A stretch of DNA of 64,000 nucleotides from Lates calcarifer (Eukaryota; Chordata; Actinopteri; Centropomidae): NCBI RefSeq assembly GCF_001640805.2, contig NC_066838.1, positions 4,613,101 to 4,677,100 on the forward strand, given 5' to 3'. Below the pieces are notes generated by a model, which saw only the letters and a program-made list of their open reading frames with translations, was not told the origin of the DNA and did no database searches. Below are positions 1 through 10,749 of this stretch, piece by piece. The position numbers were made by a program, and so were the translations under genes. Position 1 is the stretch's first letter. The number at the start of each line of letters is the position of its first letter.

Positions 1-920
1 AACTAAGCAACAGTATATCTAAAGTATTTTTTGTTTTGGTTTAGCCTTAAGCACTGTGCTATCATTTATTTAGTCCTCTATGTTTGCAGTATCTTGAACA
101 CCACTGATCTCATTTTAACAAAACATGAGGATGTTGTCTGTGAGCTCTGTCTGCAAGTAAAGCTCAAAATAAGAGCTGAATCTCTCTAAAATACCTTAAA
201 CAAATGAACAGTTAACAGATAATAAATGTGACATGACTTAACTAGTGAGTTTATAATAGCATACTGGGTCAAACTTGTATTTCTTTCCTGAGTCCCTAAC
301 CCAGGGTGTTGGCACCGGAAGTCAGACAATGGAAGCACAACAATAATATACACTGTGTTTCCTGTCCGATATTAAACAGTAGGTTTAATTGGGAAATGTG
401 GTTCTGTAAGCTAAGTGGAAATGAAACATGAGAGCATTTTAAAATGAGATCTACAATGCCTGTGCTCAACTTACAAATACACAACTATGCAAGAATTATT
501 CTCCTTTTGAGGATGGAGGCCTTGGCTCAGTGTTACATGGGGTTTTATGAAAGCGAACAGAGCAGAGCAAGAGGCAGGAGGAACAGAGAAACAATGAGAA
601 AGTGGTCCTCTGATAGATGACTTGTAGAAAAAATAAGCCTTTGTCATATTTGACTATAAAGTAAAGGTGAGCGATCTCCCTAGAAAAACATATTGCACTC
701 TTTTTAATGTGCACTCAAAATCAACGATCTGAATTATCTTTTTTTTCCCAGTTTTGAAATACACTATTGACAATATTCAGACTTGAAGTGGCTTATGGAC
801 TTATCTATCATTTAAAACACAATACTGCATTAAAGACACTATTTTCAAATGGTTATTAAAACCTGAGTTAAACTCTAAATATTAAATTTGTAATCACCAG
901 TAAATAAGTAACACAAGTGC
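1..920. other. non-coding, putative intron 1 of the chst11-like gene
   Basis: AT-rich sequence with no recognisable coding content. It lies downstream, in minus-strand sense, of the splice donor at 3649-3650, so it is inferred to be part of intron 1. I saw no stretch resembling the next CHST11 exon, although a small exon could be missed by eye. Confidence 0.4.
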
Positions 921-1139
921 TCAGAACTTGAGTAGTAGCAATTGTAGGTGTAGTAGTGATAACTGTTTTTGTTTCGGGACCTCATGAAATACAGATGAAT
1001 GGGGTTGTACCGACCTCAGTGAAACACTCTCGCCATTTTCCTTCAGATGTTTTCTTTTAAGATGGCTAAACAGATTGCTGACCCTTGCCCAACAAAATTT
1101 ACAGACAACTCTGCTTTGAGAAACATCTGACTGTGCCAC
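921..1139 (-). pseudogene. BED/C2H2-like zinc-finger fragment, probably from a hAT-type transposon
   Basis: The minus-strand frame encodes a compact zinc-binding pattern near residues 13-31: C-x2-C-x9-H-x4-H, reading VCKFC...NLFSHLKRKH. That spacing fits the BED finger at the N terminus of hAT transposases and ZBED-like proteins. The frame opens with GTG rather than ATG, and no catalytic domain follows. I read it as a stranded transposase remnant inside the intron. A genuine small exon of a zinc-finger gene is the alternative. The pattern is seen directly; the family call is inference. Confidence 0.4.
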
Positions 1140-3648
1140 ACTACTGACGTTGAATCCTTCTTTGACATCAGCTCATCTGCCATGCTGCTGGCTCAATTTG
1201 AATTGCTTTCAAATACATCATGCACAAAAGAGACGTGGTATCATTTGGTCAATCAGCACAGCCATTTAGTAGCAATCATTATGTTGATCTGTGAATGTAG
1301 CATGGGTCCACATTATTAGAATAGACCGAGTATTAGTAGGAGGACACAAAATGTCACAGTCTCTACAATTCACTTGAAAAGTGAATCATGGACATGTTCA
1401 AGATCGATCACAATATATTATCATCAAATTGCCCAACTCTACTATATGGCTTCACCGGTGATGAATGATTCTGATCTGCAGTGTGGGCACAATAACAAGT
1501 GAAAACTCTATCAGCAAGCGACCTAAAACATAGTTCACACATGATAATCAAAAACCTGTATGTAACAGAGCCCTGAGGAGAGCCCAAACTGCTGACTAGC
1601 AGATCTGACAGCTGTTCACCTTTGTATGAGTGCATATAATTACTTGGTAATTAATAAAACTGGGACTGTTACTGCAGTACCACAGTAACATAACACCAAC
1701 CACAGCATTAAGCTCATTACAATCTGCACTGTGTTTTTCTCTTTAATACCAACCAAGTGCCCACCTCACCACCCACAACAAGGGAACGTTACTGGAGGGA
1801 AACTGAAATTTCTCATCCTCTATATTCTGGTGGTTAAGTAAACATCAGACCTCCAACACCCCGGGAAAGGCGAGCACTCACCCCATGCTAAATCCTAATG
1901 GCTGATCACAGCTGTCCAAATATATGAAAGTCTAGTGTACAAACACAGTATGAAAGTATAAATCACATTTTTGTCAATTGGGCATACATTTGTCATTAGC
2001 TAAAGTATTATATACAGTACATAGTATAACAATTCATTGTACTTGAATACTACCTGCTGGTTCTTTCTATCCTGTTTCTATTTACTGTGCTCAAGTCAGA
2101 CTGAAACAAGAGCATAAGTGAGAAATAAAAAGGAATGGAAAAGGCTGGGGTAACACAGAAACAGTATTAATACAGCAACAGTGTTGCTTCTCAAACCCAG
2201 TCTGACTAGACACACAGTAATTAAGGAAGACTTGTGCTTTGTTGACATCCTGTGAATTAGTCCTCTCTTATGTGGCTTGCATGGCTACTGGTTGGGCTGA
2301 AAAGCAGACAAGCCTAAACGCGTCAGGCAGTAAAGGCATACACCTACTTGGTGGAGGGGGAGCACCAGGGGCGCTAGAGTGTGTTACTTGTGGGTTTGGC
2401 AACATGTGGTCTGTTTGCCTGTCACAGACAGTTCCACATTTATTCAGCATTTGGTGGTCTAAAAGGTGATTTATTGCAGTGGTGGTGTACTGTTCTGGTG
2501 GTGTACTGGTGTACATGATGGGGTGTGTGCTGGGGACAATTCAGGGCAAATTATGGGTGTGATGAAAGTTTTTTTTTTAACTCTTTTTTGATCATAATCT
2601 TTCATATGTAACACATATGATTCCATGTGTTCTAGTATATGCTGTGACACGTGTTTCCCCATTGCTGCAAATCTGAGCATGCTTTGCAGAGTTCATCTGA
2701 ATACATTTTAATAGAAACCTTTGTTCACCAATCAAGCTCCTCTCTGCAAACAATATCACCATAAACTGGACACTGTTTTCTCCTTTCTGCACCATTCTCC
2801 TCCCCTGCCTTTCTTCTTAACCAACCACATGCAAAACTCCTTGTTTTTAAGACACACTCTTCCTCCCTCTCTTCTACACCCATGTGCCACTTTGCTTCAG
2901 TACATATGGTCAACACAAATTGATTCACCTCTAATTCTCCTCTGTTTCTTCCTCTTTCTCTCTGACTAAGCTTTAACTTCTCCCCTGGAAGTCTGCAGTC
3001 CCCTGGGGGCCAGTCTGTCTTTCAATGTCCAGAATAGGCTCAACCCAGGAAACAAAGGGAGAGGAGAGGTAAGAGGAGAAGGGTTACAGCAGAGGAATGC
3101 AGGAGGTCTCTGGGAGGGGGTTTTCAAAACATTCCACTGTTCACAGTGCACTTATTCATACTTAATTTCATTCACATTTCATTATGTCTGTGCACATGCT
3201 CTCCGATTCATACATGTACACTAACACATACACACATACAGGTGTGCCAGTGTTTTATAGTTTATCAAAGATGCACAACCTTTGCATGAACCCACTGCCC
3301 TATTCAAAAGCCTGAATGCTGCATGAGATACAAGACACCAACACATTATCTACTAGTTATTACTTCCACATTGTACGCTAGCCATGTAACATTAATATAA
3401 TGCAATATTATCAGTAATTACAGTATTGCTTTTGTATGATCAAGCTAATTATGGCTTGTGCGTGTACTACAAATTGGGACAAATGAAATTTGACCCAATA
3501 GTTTTACTCTCTTTGTGGTCACCGCACTATATTTCTAAAGTAGTATTCGTGTGGTATTTAAATATAGAACCCGTCACTTTAAGAATATTACAGTACGGTT
3601 TATGTAGTTCTTTGTCAAAAGATTGTGTGTGAGTATATGTGTGGTCTC
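1140..3648. other. non-coding, putative intron 1 of the chst11-like gene
   Basis: No gene or confident repeat recognised. The stretch includes pyrimidine-rich DNA around 2760-2990 and ordinary AT-rich sequence. It directly follows the splice donor in minus-strand sense. Confidence 0.4.
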
Positions 3649-3652
3649 ACCT
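3645..3652 (-). other. splice donor of the chst11-like exon
   Basis: In minus-strand sense the sequence is CCAG|GTGAGA, with the intron GT at 3650-3649. This is close to the vertebrate donor consensus. It falls where the similarity to the CHST11 N terminus stops. Confidence 0.75.
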
Positions 3653-3744
3653 GGTTTAGTGATGCTCTGAAAGTAAAGCACAAGAACGAAGAGTGAGCCG
3701 AGGCACGTCGCCAGGAACAGGCGTCCTCCTCTGGGCATCTTCAT
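3651..3744 (-). CDS. chst11: carbohydrate sulfotransferase 11-like, first coding exon (partial gene)
   Basis: The exon encodes the N terminus of a chondroitin 4-O-sulfotransferase, a Golgi enzyme that transfers sulfate from PAPS to O-4 of GalNAc in chondroitin. From the ATG at 3744 it reads 31 codons plus one base. Residues 9-17 (LFLATCLGS) and YFQS at 24-27 match the CHST11 N terminus as I know it, including the Met-basic-Met spacing just before. Residues 9-26 form the single transmembrane segment of a type II Golgi protein. Codon 32 is split (phase 1) by a donor reading CAG|GTGAGA in minus sense. The ATG at 3744 was chosen because the match to CHST11 begins there; an in-frame ATG at 3738 is possible, and the frame stays open upstream without another ATG. 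CHST11 proteins are about 350 residues, so all catalytic and PAPS-binding parts must lie on later exons left of this window. A CHST13-type paralogue is possible but matches less well. Confidence 0.78.
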
Positions 3745-4320
3745 CCTGAAGCCCGGCTCTGCTGGCGGAGCCCACGACCCCTCGTCGCTGCCTCGACACG
3801 GTTCATACGAGACCACCCGGCGGAAGATGCGAGACTCTCCGGAGAATTAGTAGCCTATTCATTAATTGCGGAAAGTGAAGAATAACCACAGCCCATCCAG
3901 GAATAACGTTGACCGGGCTACTGAACGACACATTCATCAACGTTAGCCGTTAATTTTAACGTGAGTGGGACGTAAATCCAGGTCCGCCCGATGTGGTCTT
4001 TGCCTGGTGTATAATATTACGTTGACTTGATAATGATGACAAATTAAGAAAGGTCACCTTAGATAAAACATTACATAATGTTACACTGACATGACAAGTC
4101 CTAAAGCAAAATAAAAACTTATTAATAAACAGTTTTGTTCCGTCTGAGCTCCAGTTGTTACCCACACTAATGGTGTCTATACTTTGCGAAGCTACACAAA
4201 CTTCTTCTCCGCCAAACATGGACGGGGCACCATGCCATGACGTCACACCCACCCCTCTCTCGCGCCCTCTGCCCGTTTCATAGGCTGTTGTGCTGCCTTC
4301 AGGTAATACCGGACATATTT
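3745..4320 (-). promoter_or_regulatory. putative 5' UTR and promoter of the chst11-like gene
   Basis: This stretch lies directly upstream of the start codon. It is richer in G+C and CpG than its surroundings, especially 3690-3840 and 4200-4280. It holds a perfect CRE/ATF palindrome TGACGTCA at 4238-4245, a GT/CACCC box (CACCCACCCC) just beside it, and a CTCF-like core (CAGAGGGCGC in minus sense) at 4262-4271. No TATA box is obvious. The motifs are seen directly; promoter function and the transcription start are inference. Confidence 0.5.
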
Positions 4321-5460
4321 AAACCAGACTATGGATTTTCCATGTGAAGTATCCTCAGATGTCAGGTGTTTTTTATTTATAATAAACAGTTCAAACGACA
4401 TATGTTATTACTTTGTGGGTACAAAAAATGTAGGCAACATTTTCCCCAAACAATCAGAAGCTGCCGTGAGCCCACTGCGTTTCCTTTGCCTAAGCCGTAC
4501 CACCGATCTGAGAAGCACTGGCTTACAAAGAGAACGTGAAGGCAGCATTACAGTCGCTCACAGAGATTTCAGCGTACCTTCAGGTACAGCGTGTTCTGTG
4601 CAATGCGACTTCTAATACCTAAATGACGCTTGAAGTAATACGTTTTGTGAACAGCGTTAAATTTAAGTAATAATAATTTACCTAAACACACAGAAAATAA
4701 ACATACTATTCACTGTATGGATACCAACTTTCCTGCTGTGAAATGGGTCGGGTATCTGTAGTCCACATTTTATTTTCAGTCATATTTGACTTTACTGATT
4801 GCAAACCTAGATTTTGCAGGGTGAAGCAGTGTGCTTCTGCTGTGTCAGTGTTACAAACTTAAGATGGTTGCAGCACTTACAGTAGCTTCTTGCTTTGAGC
4901 ACCATCCTGCAATACGACATGATGGGCCTACTCATAACAGTCTTACACTGAATAACAGTACCTTTACAGACGCATAATTGTATAATTGAGTTTATATGTA
5001 CTACTGTGTTTTCTAATGTTCTTTTAATATTCTTTCACCGTTTTTATGCAGTTCATAAACTTCACTTAAAACAACTTAATATGTTCAGATTCCACTCTGA
5101 TGAGCTTCCATAGACTTTTCCATACCAAAATCCCCCCAAATGTTTATGATAAATTTAGTAATGGAGGATGATGTTCAAGTAGAAGGATGACTGGATTCAC
5201 AACAATGACCCCAAGTAACTCAATGAGTAGATTAAAGCTGCCTATGTGATCACTATTAGAAATGATCCCTGTTGCTTTCTGTTTAAAGTTTCCAAACAGT
5301 GTGTGTAATGCCCCACACCCCATTTAATCACAGTGTTATATCATGTTAAGTCAGTTTTATTTACTGTTGCACATCTCAGAGACAGATCAACGGCGCCACA
5401 AACCTAGAGTAACTATGATAAATGCACACATATAATAAGTACGAAGGAAAACATTTCTAC
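4321..5460. other. intergenic, no gene recognised
   Basis: AT-rich DNA between the putative promoter and the first hAT element. A 94-codon plus-strand frame at 4331-4615 has no recognisable domain or splice context and was not called. Confidence 0.4.
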
Positions 5461-6150
5461 TAGGGCTGTCAACATTACTGAGTTAACGCTCGCAATTAAT
5501 TCAGAGACCTAACGCGTTTTTAGCGCAAATTAACCATGTTACCAAGTTTGAGCCCAACTTCCTCCCATAATTCCAGCATGAGTCCTTACCGTTCGGGGTG
5601 AAAGGTGAAAGTTGAGGCTAACGCTGCTACGGCCATGAGTGAGGTGACGTTCACTGGTGTGCTTAATGAAAATTTTCGTTTTAAAAAGCGTCTAAATGAC
5701 AGTTTTGATGAAACCGAAGTTGTGTGTACGCGATGTAGTAATGAACTTTCCACCGACGCACAACGAGTCTGAAGTACCATCTTCTGGCAAAGCACATCTT
5801 CGCTAATGTTAGCAAGATATTAGCACCGAGACTGGATGTAGTTACGCTCGTCAAACTACGTTGGGAGAGTTGAGCCAGGGCAGGTCTGTCAACCACACGA
5901 CAACAACTAAGCTAACTACTGCTATCGCAAAATGGACCGCCACAGACTGCAGACCCAACAACATTGATGAAGACCATGGGCTTCAGGGCATTATCTAGAT
6001 GTATCAGGTAACCCACTTTACAACACTCCTTCGAGGGGAATTGACATAAGAACTGATGAATTGTACAGAAGTGAAAAGGCACAAAATACAAGAACACTTT
6101 TATTATAAACCTGTGATCAATCATGATTAATTACACCCTATTATTGTGAT
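5461..6150 (+). mobile_element. hAT-type DNA transposon, internally deleted (3' edge approximate)
   Basis: The left end TAGGGCTGTCAAC is typical of hAT terminal repeats. It is followed by AT-rich subterminal DNA with TTAACGCG-like motifs that recur in this family. The right part at about 6110-6145 has the matching GATCAATCATGATTAATTA pattern, but the outermost right repeat is eroded, so that boundary is uncertain. Inside lies only the beginning of a transposase gene; the catalytic region has been deleted. No clear 8 bp target duplication was found. Confidence 0.7.
5635..6060 (+). pseudogene. hAT transposase N-terminal fragment with broken BED finger
   Basis: The frame starts at an ATG at 5635. 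It encodes the first half of a BED finger (VVCTRCSNE) and stops at TGA 5770-5772. After a frame change at about 5765-5775, the second half of the finger appears (KYHLLAKH). A further piece reads TDCRPNNI followed by an acidic stretch, the usual sequence after the finger in hAT/ZBED transposases. A last piece, NPLYNTPSRG, is also typical. The several hundred residues that normally carry the catalytic triad are absent. It is non-functional, with frameshift, stop codons and an internal deletion. Confidence 0.72.
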
Positions 6151-7251
6151 GATTTCACTTATAAATTAATTTCATTTCATTTCTAATTTTTACCCATTTT
6201 CAAACGCATTTGTCCACGATTGGATCAATATCGAATGGCACAAATATTGATCAAAACAGATTGTATCGTTGACTGCTGTCACACTCATACACATTTAAAT
6301 GCTGACTGTGTAAGTCATTAACTGCAAAAGTTTAAAACCAACTGTCAATAATCATATACATTTATTTGGTGCTGCTATTAGGATGGCTAGAGAAGGGATG
6401 TGCAGAACAATTACAGAGAATTATGGGAAGTTTCAAAAATGCTGTCAGCTTGTAATGTCAGTATCAGTACTGGATTTTTCCTAAATATACACTACAAACT
6501 GCTTACCTCCTTTAACATGATCAAATTGTGAGTACGTGGCAAAAACTGAGCCACCGAGGAAGTGCCAGGTTGGCGTGTGAGCAACATAACCATTCCTGCT
6601 GCTTTATCTAAGAGTGCTGTAATTATCCACATGCCCATCATTAGACCTACAACATGCGGTGCCTCCTGGGTTTCTTGGAAACACTTAACAGAGATCTCAG
6701 ACTTGAGAATGAGAGAGGCTTGGTTAGGAATGATTTGGCAAATTATGTGGTTGTTCAGGCCAGTGTTAGCTTTTACCACATGACTCTCACCAGTAGATGG
6801 TTTTCTGACCACCCACTGGTCTCGATTTCCTCCCTACTTGTCGTTGAGTTTCACCATCTGATGAGGTGGAGTATCACCACCAGTCCACTGACCAATACTG
6901 TGGGCATTGCACTGCGTGTGCATTCAAATCTATGGCAAATAAGATGTTTCAGTTTTGAGCTACATGCCTTTGAACTGTGTAGTCAGCTAGTGAGATATGG
7001 TAACAGTTATCTGAGTCATGTTGATGCTAATAGCCTAGTCAAAATTTTGCCTGTTTCGGCTTATCCGAGACTAAGGAACCCTTTTTTGATTGTATAGTAT
7101 TCATGGATAGAATTTATTTTGGTTCCAAAACATTTTGAGTAATTTCACATGTAGTATGTTCTTCACATTATAAACCCCTGCAGGCCTAGTCTTTCATTTG
7201 TGAATGATATAGAATCCACTTAGCTAATCCTAACATACTAGTCTGGAAGCA
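6151..7251. other. intergenic, no gene recognised
   Basis: Contains the longest open stretch of the left third (6654-7097, plus, 147 codons). It has no domain, no repeat-family resemblance and no splice or promoter context that I can see. It overlaps a 106-codon frame on the opposite strand, as chance frames often do. Confidence 0.35.
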
Positions 7252-7549
7252 GAAAACAGCTCACCTACTCTGTCCAATGGTGAAAAACAAAATGTAATTT
7301 GTTCGTGTTCAGAGTAAACAAAAGAGCTGTTACCAGGTGAGCTTTAGAGCTGTTAGTAGGCAGATGTTTTAACTTTGGAGTTAGCCGGGTTAGCGGTTGC
7401 TTCATCTTCGTGCTAGGCTAAGCTAATTGACTCGTTCCTTGGTCTAGTACAGCAGGTATAGAACCTAATGTACAGACATGAGTGGTATCAATCTTCTCAT
7501 CTAACTTTTGGCAAGAAAGACAGAACATATTTCTCAACTATTCCTTTAA
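7252..7549 (-). repeat. short interspersed element with TTAAAGGAAT-type end, copy 1
   Basis: In minus sense the copy begins at the TTAA at 7549-7546 with TTAAAGGAATAGTTGAGAAA. It continues with GTTAGATGAGAAGATTGATA, CCACTCATGTCTGTAC, and an AATTAGCTTAGCCTAGCA block. The same blocks in the same order occur at 18301, 20822 and 59488. This is a family I know as abundant in perch-like fish. It has no coding capacity. The inner (left) boundary is approximate. Confidence 0.6.
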
Positions 7550-8277
7550 GAAAAACAAGTGATTGAAAATAAAGTTAAAGACCTTTTTCACAGCAGACTT
7601 GCCCAGCCAAACATAGGCATAACCAATAACATTATTACATGTTATTGCTGTATTGCTTTAGTTCCACTGCTTTTTATGCCAAGACAAATCAATGCTTCTG
7701 CTGTGACAAAGGATCTATGAATGTGATTCATTTGGGAATGATAAACAAGATTGCTTTGATGCCAGGAAGCTACCAAGATTCAGGTTAGCATGATTTATTT
7801 TCAACTTTGTAAGAGGGGCATGGCAGATAAAGTTTGGAATCACTAGCGTATCTAAAGAATTACTGTCCCAAAAGATGCATATACTGCAGTCTGTTCAGCT
7901 CTTCTGCAGATCTTCCTTTTCTTGTTCTGCAATTGTCTTGTCAGCATACCACCAACTCAAATGTAGCATTTACACTATTTATATTTCAGTGTTGATATGT
8001 TAATATAGGGAGATTTTGTCAAGGGAAATTTCATTCTTATCTCTGCTGTTTTTATTTACTGTCATCCCATCCTGTGTTCATAATGATATGAATCAAATTT
8101 AATATTGATAAAATGGTTGACTAACAAGTTAGTCTAGAGTAGTTTTACACTACATAAAATTCAATTTTCTGTAACTGGAGTGTCCTTTGACTGTGACTTA
8201 AATGACGGATTTTAGCAGTATCAAGAGTCATTCAACAATATGAAGACATGTTGTATCACTGTGCCTAACATATGCTT
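7550..8277. other. intergenic, no gene recognised
   Basis: AT-rich sequence up to the TTAA that bounds the piggyBac element. Nothing recognisable was seen in it. Confidence 0.4.
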
Positions 8278-8281
8278 TTAA
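8278..8281. repeat. TTAA target-site duplication, left
   Basis: TTAA immediately before the CCCTTTAAAGCC terminus. It pairs with the TTAA at 11295-11298. Confidence 0.85.
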
Positions 8282-8771
8282 CCCTTTAAAGCCTACATAG
8301 ACAAAAAAAACACCTGGACATAGATTTATAATTTTGCCAATTTCAGTCAGTATCAAGTGTTATACGTCAAATGATTCAGTGGAACCTACCATTTTTTCTG
8401 GTGCAGTATAAAGTCACCATCATTCATTACCTCTGTGTGAGGATATCATATTTGACATTAAAATTTTTTTTACAAATGCCCAGTGAAAAAAAACTTGTGT
8501 TTTGTTGAACAACTCCATAGTCAACCAGTGTGAAAAAGTTGTAATTAGGTGTTTTGGAGCTCCATATGAAGTTTGGTGCAAGGGTACCTTTTCCTCAGTG
8601 AGTTTCAGCTCAGTTACTTCTCCATTTATGACAGCGGGACGCACACTTTATCTCTATCTGTCAATATAGGGAAGACTTTTTCAAAAATAGAATTTGAATT
8701 CATTCAACAAGTTTCACCATCTTTAAACCTATGTACAAGATAGAGCTAAAGTTGCCTGACTGCATGAGTCA

Positions 8772-8812
8772 GGCTAGCAAATGTTGCTAGCGGGCTAGCA
8801 AATGTTGCTAGC
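8772..8812. repeat. tandem pair of 20 bp near-palindromes
   Basis: GGCTAGCAAATGTTGCTAGC occurs at 8772-8791 and again at 8793-8812. Each copy contains the inverted repeat GCTAGCAA/TTGCTAGC, so the pair can fold as hairpins or as one larger cruciform. It sits in the 3' non-coding part of the piggyBac element. Confidence 0.9.
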
Positions 8813-8923
8813 CTGCTATTTTATGTCAAAGAAATTGAAAATTTGTGCTCATAAAGGAAGTTATTAAAATGCAACTATTAACTGAAAGAAATGAAAAAAA
8901 CAAAACAAAACCAGTTTTATGTC

Positions 8924-9042
8924 TTCAGTTTAGATGATAAGACTGCCCCATTTGCCCCACTACCCTCTGCCCCTCTTCCCTCACTGTGTCATCTGGCCCA
9001 CCTTCCACTCCAACAACAGCATCATCAACAACAGCATCATCT
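8924..9042 (+). repeat. inverted copy of the piggyBac N-terminal coding segment (arm A)
   Basis: The plus strand here aligns nearly base for base with the minus strand of 10297-10411. The match runs from a TTTAGATGATAAGACT-like start through CTGGCCCACCTTCCACTCCA to a CAACA/CATCAT run. The two arms therefore form an inverted repeat of roughly 115 bp at an estimated 85% identity, separated by about 1.25 kb that carries most of the transposase. Confidence 0.8.
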
Positions 9043-9046
9043 GTGC

Positions 9047-9081
<35 letters not shown>

Positions 9082-9120
9082 TGTTTGTATGTATATGTCA
9101 GTGTGTCTGTCTGTCTGTCA
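9042..9120 (+). repeat. (GT)n / (TGTC)n microsatellite
   Basis: A GTGCGT start, then about 18 GT units, then GTTT interruptions and TGTC units. It directly abuts the inverted-repeat arm ending at 9042. Confidence 0.95.
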
Positions 9121-9257
9121 AGCAGGCACAAAAATAAACACTAGTCTGTAGGTCTGAAGGAGGAACAATGTTACTGTAGAGCAGTAAACTATACACATAA
9201 CTATAAACACATTTATAGTTATTTGCACACTACTATTTATGTTTATGGCTCTGCAGC

Positions 9258-10216
9258 ATGCTCCATTACTCCAGGACACTTCTTGTAATGCCAGTCCGCA
9301 AAACAGTTTCTGTGTGCCACCAGACACAACACAACATCACAGTGACTGCATTTCCAGGTGGCACATTTGCCACCATTTGCACAGCGCAAACTGTGGCCTT
9401 ACCAGGTGACCTCCCCCATCCTATGATGGTACCTGAAGCAACCCCAGGTTCCTTGTCCACCACATCAGTGTTTAGGCAGACTGGCAAACAATCTGGTCCT
9501 CCTTTTGGGGTGGGCCAATCCTTTGAGACACCGCATAGACCAGCAGCCAGCTCCTCCATGAACTCCAGGTGAGACATGGGCTTCCTCTGTGATGCAGAGC
9601 ACTGCTCCTTGTATAGTGTATAGCTGTTTGTGGCAGCTATATCTACCACAGCAGCAGTGCCACAGCAGGGTTCTGTACCACTTGTTGGTCTCCCTGCGCA
9701 CCGAGTAGTATTGGATGAGCTGAACAGAGAGGTCAGCACCCTCCATGTACTTGTTATAGTCCATCACAGCATTAGGTACTGGGATGACCTTCTCCCATCT
9801 TCCAGTCTCCTTGTCTTTGGCATTTCTCACCACAGTTTGGCCACTGAATGGTCTGTTGATGGTGGAGCACACACAAGAACAGCTCCTGTTCCCTGATCCA
9901 TTTGATGGAACCCCTGGTGCTTTTTTTTGGTCAGGGCATTCACTGTTGTTCTTGGGGTGTCTCTTTGGGTGTCCCAGTAAATGCCACATGCAACACAGCC
10001 CCACTCATAAAGGTCTCTGAAGAGCTTAGAGCTTGTATAAAAATTGTCACAGTAGAGGTGATATCCTCTCCCCAGATGTGCCTCATCCATGAGCGACATG
10101 ACCACGTAAAAAAGTCCCTGTCCAGAAGTGAACCTACTCTTTCCCGTATAAATTGTGAAGTCGGTTGTGTAGCTATAGGTGTCCCTGCTCTCTCCCTCTT
10201 TCACGCCCACTCCTTC
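9258..10216 (-). pseudogene. piggyBac transposase (PGBD4-like), core and C-terminal parts, frameshifted
   Basis: In minus sense the first piece carries the strand leading to YCDNFYTS, which holds the second catalytic Asp of piggyBac transposases, then LFRDLYEWGC and a PRTTVNALTKK block. After a frame change come DYNKYMEGADLSVQLIQYYS (third catalytic Asp region) and KWYRTLL. After another come HLEFMEELAAGLCGVS and a Cys-rich C-terminal domain from about 9366 to 9258 (RCANGGKC, KCSHCDVVLC, NCFADWHYKKC). That last domain is the zinc-binding module used for end recognition. The block with the first catalytic Asp and the DNA-binding region is missing, so the enzyme is dead. Similar full proteins are about 550-600 residues. 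Confidence 0.88.
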
Positions 10217-10296
10217 CTCTGCGTCCTCTCCCCCGTCTCCCTGGTGATGTGGTGGATTGTGGTGAGGATGATGCAGTTGATTTTGATGCTACTGTT

Positions 10297-10411
10297 GATG
10301 CTGCTGTTGTTGATGATGGTGTTGTTGGAGTGGAAGGTGGGCCAGGTGATACAGTGAGGGGTGCAGTGAGTTGTGGGGCAGATGGGGTAGTCTCATCATC
10401 TAAGCTAAAGG
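10297..10411 (-). repeat. piggyBac N-terminal coding segment (arm B of inverted repeat)
   Basis: In minus sense this encodes the Ser/Thr/Pro-rich linker expected between the acidic N terminus and the core of the transposase. It is mirrored at 8924-9042 on the other strand. A possible acceptor (TTTGCCTTTAG) lies at its upstream edge, consistent with an intron or an insertion between it and the N-terminal exon at 10975-11105. Confidence 0.7.
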
Positions 10412-10546
10412 CAAAAAATAAATAATAATAAAAGTGCAGTTCTCATTTTCTGCAGTTCATAATAACATTTCCATCATTACTTATATCAGCATTTACATCA
10501 ATTTTCAATTGCGTATTTTACTTAGCTGTATAAAGACAAAAAAACT

Positions 10547-10713
10547 CTACTCAGCATCTGCTAGCTTTATTCATGCTAGTTCATTACAGCCAGACAACTT
10601 TCGCTCTCTTTTGCACGCACCCCGCTCAAAGTATTATTTAGACGTAATTGAACAAAGACAGAGAGAGAGAGATACAGGCAGACAGAGAGAGAGAGAGAGA
10701 GACAGACAGACAA

Positions 10714-10749
<36 letters not shown>

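Noticed and set aside
1..3648. Second coding exon of the chst11-like gene
   Set aside because: I looked for the Cys-Arg-Lys-Gly and PLQELYN-like sequence that follows exon 1 in CHST11 and did not see it on the minus strand here. It probably lies beyond the left edge.
4331..4615. 94-codon plus-strand frame just upstream of the chst11-like promoter
   Set aside because: A divergent transcript was considered, but the peptide has no domain and there is no donor or poly-A signal in a convincing place.
6654..7097. 147-codon plus-strand open frame
   Set aside because: Its peptide has no recognisable motif, and a 106-codon frame overlaps on the opposite strand. Treated as chance.
8891..9151. Open frames through the (GT)n tract at 8.9-9.1 kb
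   Set aside because: Cys/Val-rich or Thr/His-rich frames are produced by the microsatellite and the inverted piggyBac segment, not by a gene.
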